The position numbers and the translations under genes are program-made. Positions 52,115-59,133 of a stretch of DNA of 64,000 bases are shown here, piece after piece (positions within the stretch are counted from its first letter, which is position 1; every line of letters starts with the position of its first letter). The notes under the pieces were generated by a model. That model saw only the letters and a program-made list of their open reading frames with translations. It did no database searches and was not told the DNA's origin. The stretch lies in NCBI RefSeq assembly GCF_001428435.1, contig NZ_LMSO01000001.1, forward strand, positions 521,486 through 585,485, given 5' to 3'. Source of the DNA: Arthrobacter sp. Soil782 (GTDB taxonomy: Bacteria > Actinomycetota > Actinomycetes > Actinomycetales > Micrococcaceae).

Positions 52115-53269
52115 ATGACTGTTGACCTTCTGTCCATCGACTCGCTCCTGTCACAGGAGGAGATTGACCTCCGCTCCACAGTCCGTTCCTTTGTGGATAC
52201 CGAAATCAAGCCGAACATCGCCGAGTGGTATGACAACGCGGTGTTCCCGCTGGAGATCGTGCCGAAGATGGCTGAGCTGGGGCTCCTCGGTATGCACATC
52301 AAGGGGTACGGCTGCCCGGGACGCAGTTCGGTGGAGTACGGGCTTGCCGCGCTGGAGCTCGAGGCGGGCGACTCCGGTCTGCGCACGTTCGTGAGCGTGC
52401 AGGGTTCCCTGGCGATGAGCGCCATCGCCAAGCACGGCTCCGAGGAGCAGAAGAACGAGTGGCTGCCGAAAATGGCTGCCGGTGAGGCGATCGGTTGCTT
52501 CGGTTTGACGGAGCCGACGGCTGGGTCAGACCCGGGTTCGATGGCGACTTTTGCTAAGCGCGACGGCGACGATTGGGTGCTGAGCGGTGCCAAGCGCTGG
52601 ATCGGGCTGGCTTCGGTGGCGCAGGTTGCCATCATCTGGGCCATGACCGACGACGGCGTCCGCGGCTTCGTGGTGCCGACCGACAGTCCGGGGTTCACGG
52701 CCACGCCGATTACGCAGAAGCTGTCGATGCGCGCGTCGATCCAGTGTGACATCACGCTTGAGGACGTGCGGCTGCCGGAATCGGCGATGCTGCCGAAGGC
52801 CAAGGGGTTGCGCGGCCCGTTCGAGTGCCTGAACGAGGCTCGGTACGGCATCATCTGGGGTGCGATGGGTGCGGCGCGGGACAGCTACGAGGCGGCGCTG
52901 AACTATTCGAAGGAGCGTCTGCAGTTCGGCAAGCCGCTGTCCGGGTACCAGCTGACTCAGGAGAAGCTGGTGAATATGGCGCTGGAAATTAACAAGGGCA
53001 TGTTGCTAGCGCTGCAGGTGGGCCGGTTGAAGGATGCCGGGACGCTGGAGCCGTACCAGATCTCCGTGGGCAAGCTGAACAATTGCCGCGAGGCGATTCA
53101 GATCTGCCGTGACGCCCGGGCGATGCTCGGCGGCAACGGGATCACGCTGGACTATTCGCCGCTGCGGCACGCGAACAACCTGGAGAGTGTGCGGACGTAC
53201 GAGGGCACTGACGAGGTGCACACCCTGATCCTGGGCAACCACATCACCGGGACACCTGCGTTCCGATGA
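52115..53269 (+). CDS. Glutaryl-CoA dehydrogenase-like acyl-CoA dehydrogenase
   Basis: A 384-residue FAD-dependent acyl-CoA dehydrogenase of the GCDH branch. It shows GYGCPGRSSVEYGL, the Arg in LRTFVSVQGSL that binds the distal carboxylate in GCDH, FGLTEPTAGSDPGSM, and catalytic Glu363 in TYEGTDEVHTLILG. GCDH converts glutaryl-CoA to crotonyl-CoA with loss of CO2. Its co-operonic CoA-transferase would supply the CoA thioester. Whether the substrate is glutaryl-CoA or a hydroxylated or branched analogue is not decided by the sequence. The stop overlaps the IlvD gene (ATGA). Confidence 0.92.
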   Translation: MTVDLLSIDSLLSQEEIDLRSTVRSFVDTEIKPNIAEWYDNAVFPLEIVPKMAELGLLGMHIKGYGCPGRSSVEYGLAALELEAGDSGLRTFVSVQGSLAMSAIAKHGSEEQKNEWLPKMAAGEAIGCFGLTEPTAGSDPGSMATFAKRDGDDWVLSGAKRWIGLASVAQVAIIWAMTDDGVRGFVVPTDSPGFTATPITQKLSMRASIQCDITLEDVRLPESAMLPKAKGLRGPFECLNEARYGIIWGAMGAARDSYEAALNYSKERLQFGKPLSGYQLTQEKLVNMALEINKGMLLALQVGRLKDAGTLEPYQISVGKLNNCREAIQICRDARAMLGGNGITLDYSPLRHANNLESVRTYEGTDEVHTLILGNHITGTPAFR

Positions 53270-55026
53270 GCGACTCTTCCTCCCCTACACCTTCGCGTGA
53301 ACCCACCGGCCTCCGCCGCGGCCTCACGAGCTACGGGGACGCCGAGTTCTCGCTGTTCCTCCGGAAGGCATTCATCAAGGGCGCCGGGTATTCGGATGAT
53401 GCGCTGGACCGGACCGTCGTCGGGATCGTGAACACCGGCAGCGGTTACAACCCGTGTCACGGCAACATGCCGGCGCTGGTAGAGGCCGTGAAGCGCGGCG
53501 TGATGCTGGCCGGTGGGCTGCCGGTGGAGTTCCCGACCATCTCGGTGCACGAGAGCTTCTCCTCCCCCACCAGCATGTTCCTGCGGAACCTGATGTCTAT
53601 GGACACGGAGGAGATGATCCGCGCGCAGCCGATGGACGCCGTCGTGCTCATCGGCGGGTGTGACAAGACGGTGCCGGCGCAGCTGATGGGTGCGGCGTCG
53701 GCCGGAGTGCCGGCGATTTCGCTGGTCACCGGGTCGATGCTGACCGGCGGGTACCGCGGCGAGCGGGTCGGTGCGTGTACGGATTGCCGGGCGTTCTGGG
53801 GCAAGTTCCGTGCGCAGGAGATCTCAAAACCAGAGATCGACGACGTGAACTCGCGTCTGGTGGGCAGCGTCGGCACCTGTTCGGTGATGGGCACGGCGAG
53901 CACCATGGCGTGTATCGCCGAGGCGATGGGGATTGCCTTGCCGGGGTCTGCGTCGGCGCCGGCGGTGACGGCGGACCGGGTGCGGATCGCTGAGGCTACC
54001 GGGACGCAGGCTGTGGCGCTGGCCGCTGGCGGGATTGCGCCGTCGTCCATCCTGACGCCGGAGGCCTTCGAGAACGGGCTGCGGATGCTGCTGGCGATCG
54101 GCGGTTCGACGAACGCGATCATCCACCTGACCGCTGTGGCCGGGCGGCTTGGCATCAAGCTGTCGCTGGATGAGCTGGACCGCATGAGCGCCGAGACGCC
54201 GGTGCTGGTGGACCTGAAGCCGTCGGGCAAGTACTACATGGAGGACTTCCACCGTGCCGGCGGTGTACCCGCGGTGCTGCGTGAACTGGGTTCGCTGATC
54301 AATCGCGACGTCATGACTGTCACCGGCCGCACGCTGGGTGAAGAGATCGACGACGCCGGTCCCGGCTTCCCGCAGGACATCATCCGGCCGCTGTCTGACC
54401 CGATCTACCCGCAGGGCAGCCTCGCGGTGCTGCGCGGGAACCTGGCTCCGGGTGGCGCGATCATCAAGCAGGCGGCGGTGTCGCCGGCGTTGCTGGAGCA
54501 TTCCGGGCCCGCTGTGGTGTTCGAGAATGCGGCGGACCTGGCGGCGCGGATCGACGATCCGTCCCTCGACGTCACGGCCGATTCAGTGCTGGTGCTGAAG
54601 AACATCGGTCCGGTGGGCAACCCCGGTATGCCGGAGGCCGGCTATCTGCCGATCCCCAAGAAAATCGCAGCCCAGGGTGTGAAGGACATGGTGCGGATCT
54701 CGGATGGCCGGATGTCCGGGACGGCGGCTGGTGCGGTGGTGTTGCATGTGACACCCGAGTCAGCGGTTGGTGGGCCGCTGAGGCTGGTGCGGACGGGTGA
54801 CACGATCACGTTGAGTGTGAGCCGGCGGTTGGTGCAGCTTGAGGTTTCTGACGAGGAGCTCGAGCGGCGTGAATCGGAGCTCGGGCCGGCGTCGCCGACG
54901 ATCCCGGACCGTGGCTACTGGCGCCTCTACGTCCAAGAGGTGACTCAAGCGGACGAGGGCTGTGACTTCCGTTTTCTCCAGGCTTCAGGAGAAACGCCCA
55001 TGACGCCAATCCGATCGTATTGCTAG
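53266..55026 (+). CDS. IlvD/Edd-family dehydratase (sugar-acid or dihydroxy-acid type)
   Basis: A 586-residue [Fe-S]-dependent dehydratase of the IlvD/Edd family. Cluster cysteines are Cys64 (YNPCHGNM), Cys132 (GGCDKT) and Cys205 (GTCSVMGTAST). The extra ACTDCRAFWG segment and the overall pattern are closer to sugar-acid (arabonate/xylonate-type) dehydratases than to biosynthetic IlvD, judged by eye. It would form a 2-keto-3-deoxy acid from an aldonic acid. It is the last gene of the operon; no clear terminator follows. Confidence 0.88.
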   Translation: MSDSSSPTPSREPTGLRRGLTSYGDAEFSLFLRKAFIKGAGYSDDALDRTVVGIVNTGSGYNPCHGNMPALVEAVKRGVMLAGGLPVEFPTISVHESFSSPTSMFLRNLMSMDTEEMIRAQPMDAVVLIGGCDKTVPAQLMGAASAGVPAISLVTGSMLTGGYRGERVGACTDCRAFWGKFRAQEISKPEIDDVNSRLVGSVGTCSVMGTASTMACIAEAMGIALPGSASAPAVTADRVRIAEATGTQAVALAAGGIAPSSILTPEAFENGLRMLLAIGGSTNAIIHLTAVAGRLGIKLSLDELDRMSAETPVLVDLKPSGKYYMEDFHRAGGVPAVLRELGSLINRDVMTVTGRTLGEEIDDAGPGFPQDIIRPLSDPIYPQGSLAVLRGNLAPGGAIIKQAAVSPALLEHSGPAVVFENAADLAARIDDPSLDVTADSVLVLKNIGPVGNPGMPEAGYLPIPKKIAAQGVKDMVRISDGRMSGTAAGAVVLHVTPESAVGGPLRLVRTGDTITLSVSRRLVQLEVSDEELERRESELGPASPTIPDRGYWRLYVQEVTQADEGCDFRFLQASGETPMTPIRSYC

Positions 55027-55047
55027 GCCAATCTGCCTTTCTGTGAT

Positions 55048-56006
55048 CCCCCGTTAGTTGACGTAGCATTCCGTTATCGGCACTTTACGATGCCGAGTTG
55101 CATCTGCTGCGCGAACTCGACACCCTCTGAGATTAACCGCTGTTTCCGCTGATTTCAGCCTTCGAGGAGCCGGACGGGTGGGATCGCGTCAAGTGTTTGC
55201 GGCTGGATGAAATGGTTCCTGACCAGAGCGTTTGTATTTGATCAATCATCTAATGAATGATTTGGGCACCTGTCAGTGTTGAGCCGTGGCGCTTCGCGCG
55301 CATCAGCACCCCTACGCCGCCGGTGAATTCTGTTGTGTGAAATTTCGGAGCCCGAGCCGCCTCAATGAACCCCCACCGACGATGAAGTTCGATGGAAGCG
55401 CTATTGGAGGGGTTGACTACATACCAGGCGTCCATGGAGCGGTGCCAGATCCATTCCAACCGGGCCTGGGTTAGGGCGATCCCAATGCCTCGGCGTCTCA
55501 GGTTGGGCGTCACGGTTACCCCACCCAAGTAGTGACCGGCAGGGGCAGGCCCGTCGGCGTAGTGCCAGAAATGGGTCTTACCCCAGCCGACAACGCTTCC
55601 GTCCAGAACGGCGACAACGACCAATCGAGTGACATCGTCAATTGCTGGGGCAAGAGCTTCGGCATCAATAGAAGATCCGTCAGCTTCGACCTGCAGCTTG
55701 AGTATCGGAAGGATGTCGTTCTTGACCGCAGGACGAACTCCCACCGCACCCGCCCACGTGCTGCTTAGGCCCTGGTTTGGTGAACAGTCAGCAAATCCAG
55801 CGTCGCTCACTTATCTCTGCCACCCCATCCAACTGCCGAACCTGGCCTTCACCATGGACCACAGTACTGATTTGCCCCTGCGGATGACCGTGCACCCGAC
55901 ACCGTTGAACACGACGTGTTGCCGGTAAGCCGCCGGAAACATTGATTGACCTATCTGGCCTTGGTCTTCATTGCCGGTAGATGCCTTTGCATAACCCCCG
56001 TTAGTT
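55048..56006. repeat. Direct repeat pair CCCCCGTTAGTT flanking the GNAT gene
   Basis: The exact 12-mer CCCCCGTTAGTT occurs at 55048-55059 and 55995-56006, each preceded by TGCCTTT at about the same distance. A TGCTAGGCCA 10-mer also appears near both ends (55021-55030 and about 56020-56029). The pair brackets the GNAT gene and may mark a duplication or recombination junction at the edge of the accessory region. Confidence 0.45.
55250..55810 (-). CDS. GNAT-family N-acetyltransferase
   Basis: A GNAT protein of up to 186 residues. The acetyl-CoA-binding motif A (GGVTVTPNLRRRGIGIALTQARLEW) and motif B (NPSNSASIELHRRWGF) are clear. The substrate is unknown. The start is a GTG at 55810; an in-frame GTG at 55744 would begin closer to the conserved domain. 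It stands alone in a loosely packed region between the catabolic operon and the accessory genes, bracketed by the 12-bp direct repeats. Confidence 0.85.
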   Translation of the reverse strand: MSDAGFADCSPNQGLSSTWAGAVGVRPAVKNDILPILKLQVEADGSSIDAEALAPAIDDVTRLVVVAVLDGSVVGWGKTHFWHYADGPAPAGHYLGGVTVTPNLRRRGIGIALTQARLEWIWHRSMDAWYVVNPSNSASIELHRRWGFIEAARAPKFHTTEFTGGVGVLMRAKRHGSTLTGAQIIH

Positions 56007-56115
56007 TGGCAGAATGAATGTGCTAGGCCATCGCGGTGGTACTAGAAGTGAACCTCGGGAGATCCTGCCGGACGACAGGGCCTGAGGTTTTGCGTTTTAA
56101 CTACGTTTCCGCGTT
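55811..56115. other. Intergenic region without a supported gene
   Basis: About 305 bp between the GNAT start and the DUF3800 end. It holds the second copy of the CCCCCGTTAGTT repeat (55995) and presumably the GNAT promoter. No open frame with a ribosome site or family similarity was seen. Confidence 0.5.
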
Positions 56116-56688
56116 TCAAGCGTCAAGGCTGATGATGTCCAGTTTGGCGCTTAGCAGCTCCACGTAGACCATGTTCCCGGTCCTTGCTTGGGACAAGGCT
56201 CCGCAAAAAATATCGGGTACCCAGAGGAGAGGTTCGGCTTTTCCTGCTAGATGGTCAACGCGGAATGATCCAGTGATCTGCTTGCGTGCTTTAAGGGAGT
56301 CCAGATGCGTTCTGTCGCGGCGATCATCGGCGGGCCCCCTGGATTCAAAAACGGCGTTCCGCACACCATTCTGTTGCAATTCGTAGTACATCCGCTCGCC
56401 GCATAGGCGTCGCCGGCGCTCGTCCTTTTCACCCGGTAGTCCGTTGCGAACGACTATGAGGCCTAGGCCTTCAAGCCTGGCTACCTCATTGACGAGCTTG
56501 AGTCGACGTCGTTCGTCTTCGTCATGCCAATGAACCTTTGTCTGGCCGGGCAGCAGAAGGCTTTGCATTGCTGCCGAGGCTTTCAGCGCGGCTTCGGAAT
56601 TGTAGATTGCGGCGCCCAACATGTACGTGTTTGGGTCTAGGGATCGGTGGGATCCTGACTCGTCGATGAACGCAGAGAGGTCACTCAC
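56116..56688 (-). CDS. DUF3800 domain-containing protein
   Basis: A 190-residue DUF3800 protein. The family hallmark FIDESGSH near the N-terminus and the later Asp in WVPDIFCGA are present; by resemblance to RNase-H-like folds they may form an acidic metal site. The GTG start at 56688 has AGGAGG 7 nt upstream. The family is common in mobile and phage-linked regions and has no settled function. It is 70 bp downstream of the winged-helix gene on the same strand, so the two are probably co-transcribed. Confidence 0.82.
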   Translation of the reverse strand: MSDLSAFIDESGSHRSLDPNTYMLGAAIYNSEAALKASAAMQSLLLPGQTKVHWHDEDERRRLKLVNEVARLEGLGLIVVRNGLPGEKDERRRRLCGERMYYELQQNGVRNAVFESRGPADDRRDRTHLDSLKARKQITGSFRVDHLAGKAEPLLWVPDIFCGALSQARTGNMVYVELLSAKLDIISLDA

Positions 56689-56758
56689 TGCACGCCTCCT
56701 GAAAGTGCAGCGTGCCGCGGCTCGAGCCAGTGTTGGAAGGTTGTAGGTCCTGCCGGCT

Positions 56759-57637
56759 TCATTTCTTCGGGTCTTCCTGGTTCATGGGCGTTCGTGTTCG
56801 TGATCGGCTGTACTTGTTCACTAAGGCGTTGATTTGGTCTTGCCCGAAGGGTCCGGCGAGGTTGTATTCGTTGACAGTGGTTAGTCCTGTGGGGCTTAGA
56901 GGGGCTTTCTTCACCCTCTCGGTTATGGACAGGACGTGAAGCTCTTGAAGACGTTTGAAGCCCCGTTCGGCAGTGTCGGCCGACCATCCGTACCAGAAAG
57001 GTACTTTTTCAGCGGGTAGTTGGAACCCCGGTTTTTCGTGCAGGGCGACGAGAAGCATGGCGGTTGCGGGTAGATCGAGGTCTTTGTACCAACCCTCGGT
57101 CCAGAAAATGTGGGGGAGGCGGAAGAACCTGTCTTCGTTGTTTAATCCAGGCCGCTGGTAGGCCTTCCCTGATCCATCTTCACGCAGCAGGGTTACACGC
57201 ACATTGCGTTCGCGTCCCTTGCGGGCGCGGGTGATTAGCTGTCTGTCCTCTAACCGGGTGAGGATTTTGCTGGCCGCGTTAGATGCTGATGCCGCGGTTG
57301 CTGTTGCGGTTGTGTCGAATGCTCTTGCCCATACTTGTATCGGCAGGGTAGTACTCCAGCCGTCATGAGCGTCGCTGCTGATGATGCCGTAGAGCAGCAA
57401 TTGTGCGCGAAGTCCTCTTAGGTCTCCTTTTCGGACGAACTCACTAAGAGGTCCATGGCGACTGTCTCGACCGGGGGGAGCTTGGACGAAAACCTTACCG
57501 ATAGGGGCGAAAGGCCGGTTCGATCGCTCCAGAAGAGCTGCCCGCGTCTCATCTTCGGTTGCCGCTTCGGTAGGTCGTTCCTCGTGTTTCACACCTTGAT
57601 TATGCGGGAGGCCGATGTTCTCTGGCAAACGCACCAC
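56759..57637 (-). CDS. Winged-helix replication-initiator-like or regulatory protein
   Basis: A protein of up to 292 residues. Two helix-rich segments resemble winged-helix units: about 70-150 (LRGLRAQLLLYGIISSDA, SNAASKILTRLEDRQLITRARKG) and about 170-260 (LPATAMLLVALHEKP, SADTAERGFKRLQELHVL). The duplicated layout recalls plasmid-type replication initiators or phage regulators, but the match is weak. The start is uncertain (GTG at 57637 or 57592). It precedes the DUF3800 gene on the same strand. I do not recognise it with confidence. Confidence 0.65.
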   Translation of the reverse strand: MVRLPENIGLPHNQGVKHEERPTEAATEDETRAALLERSNRPFAPIGKVFVQAPPGRDSRHGPLSEFVRKGDLRGLRAQLLLYGIISSDAHDGWSTTLPIQVWARAFDTTATATAASASNAASKILTRLEDRQLITRARKGRERNVRVTLLREDGSGKAYQRPGLNNEDRFFRLPHIFWTEGWYKDLDLPATAMLLVALHEKPGFQLPAEKVPFWYGWSADTAERGFKRLQELHVLSITERVKKAPLSPTGLTTVNEYNLAGPFGQDQINALVNKYSRSRTRTPMNQEDPKK

Positions 57638-58160
57638 TGTGTCTTTAAATGGCGCTCCAGCGGGTGTTATGGAAGATCAATGCGATATCCACTGCGAGAC
57701 CCATGTAAACCCTTGTTAGAGCCATAGCCCAGTGGCGCTCCGGCCCTTCTCCTTTGACGCGTGATCACCGCTGGTAACTCCCCTTCAGGGCAGGCAGACT
57801 TCCGATGGACTGCAGGGCCTTGGGAGGTAAACATAGGTAGGAGCTCAAAGCCTTCCAAAGCGGCACTGTCCAAAGCTGGTCCGAAGCTTGCATCTGACTC
57901 GTCGAGCAAGGCTACGAAGTCCAAGGCAGGATCGACGGTTGGAAAGGGCTAACGTTCCGGGAGGCCCGTTTGGAGGCGGGAGTCGGGCGTTCCTACTCGC
58001 GCCCCATCGGAAGCAGCGGTTGGGTACACCCATATGTGCCAGGCAGTGCCAGCAAGTTTCGCGATGCGTTAGGGTCGGTTCCGGTCTTTGCAATGGATGT
58101 GTGCAGAGGTCTAGATAGAAGGCATCAGGAATCAGGCATCAGGCAGCTGCGGAGGCGTCA
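57638..58160. other. 523-bp region without a supported gene
   Basis: Several open frames cross this stretch but none has a ribosome site, sensible composition or a recognisable family. It lies between the winged-helix gene and the broken recombinase and probably contains the winged-helix promoter plus decayed mobile-element sequence. Confidence 0.45.
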
Positions 58161-58771
58161 TCATTCCCTGGGAAGCGTGGCGATCCATTGCTGTGCGTCG
58201 AGGTTGGTGATTCGCCGGTACAGGGTGGCTCTGGACATGCCGAGGTCGCGAGCGACGTGGGATGCGGGTTGGCTTTGTTCGATGAGTCGGCGGGCGTTGG
58301 CGATTTGGCTGTCGCTGAAGATCGGTCGTCGGCCGCCGAGGTCGAGGCCTGCGGTGGCGTTTGGTGTTGGAGCCGTTGACGCGTTCGCGTTTGATCTCGA
58401 GCTCCATCTGCGCGAGGGCGGCCATGACGATGAAGACCATGGATCCCATGGGTGTGCCGGTGTCGACGTTCCCGCCGCCGAGGTTCAGGACGCGCAGGTT
58501 CACCTTTTGCGCCCGGAATCCGTCGGCCAGGGCAAGCATGTTGGCAGTGGAGCGGCCGAGGCGATCGAGGGTGGTGACTATCAGGGTGTCGCCTTCATGG
58601 AGCGCGTCGAGGGCTTTGTCGAACTGGGGCCGCCGCGCATGGGCACCGCTGACGCCGTGGTCGATGTAAAGGTCATCGCGGCGGACATCGGCGGCGAGTA
58701 GATTAGCGAACTTACCGGTCGGGGTCCTGGGCACGAGTGGATACCCGCGCGTACCCGATGAGCTTGCCCAT
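58161..58771 (-). pseudogene. Serine recombinase (resolvase/invertase family), frameshifted
   Basis: Three frames together encode a resolvase-type recombinase. The first (ATG at 58771) gives MGKLIGYARVSTRAQDPDR with the catalytic Ser, then stops. A second frame continues with NLLAADVRRDDLYIDHGVSG, DRLGRSTANMLALADG and GSMVFIVMAALAQMELEI. A third frame supplies the C-terminal HTH (PIFSDSQIANARRLIEQ, ASHVARDLGMSRATLYRRI). The shifts fall near 58720 and near 58355. At least two frameshifts mean it is not functional as read, unless the sequence has errors. It marks past mobility in this accessory region. Confidence 0.85.
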
Positions 58772-59133
58772 GCGGCTCCTCTATGTCGATTGGTCCCCAT
58801 AACTGTCTCGCAACCTACTTCTCGGTCACGAAGGGATACCCCTACTTAGGAGACAGGGTAGCAAGACATAGAGGGAGTAGTAGTGGCGGGGGAGTCGTGT
58901 TGTCTCGTCCTAGTGTGTTGCAACTCTAAGCTTGAAAGACACTACTCATTGTTCCGTGTATGGCCCTCACCGCGCACAGGCCATCGGGTGAATCTTTGGC
59001 TGGTCTAAGCAGGTGCTATCGCCGCGTCCGCTTATAAAGATGAGGCTTGCGGCCCGGCTCGTTGCAGGATCGAGACGCGTGACTCCATCTCGGATGTGCT
59101 GACGAGAGCGCTACGAACGAATAGCATCGCAAC
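58772..59133. other. 362-bp region without a supported gene
   Basis: The stretch between the recombinase remnant and the large REase-PIN gene shows no plausible coding frame. It is less GC-rich than the surroundings and must carry the promoter of the gene at 59134. No convincing -35/-10 pair was picked out. Confidence 0.45.

Noticed and set aside
55065-55125. Short coding-like fragment (LYDAELHLLRELDTL) after the IlvD gene
   Set aside because: Too short to assign; no start or matching upstream part was found. It could be a decayed mobile-gene end but is not supportable.
56685-56987. 100-codon minus-strand frame between the DUF3800 and winged-helix genes
   Set aside because: It lies within the winged-helix coding region in another frame, has low-complexity content and no ribosome site.
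57667-57924. 85-codon minus-strand frame upstream of the winged-helix gene
   Set aside because: No ribosome site, no recognisable motif, and overlapping alternative frames look equally random.
57970-58701. Long plus-strand frame opposite the recombinase remnant
   Set aside because: It is the antisense shadow of the serine recombinase, whose motifs are clear on the minus strand.
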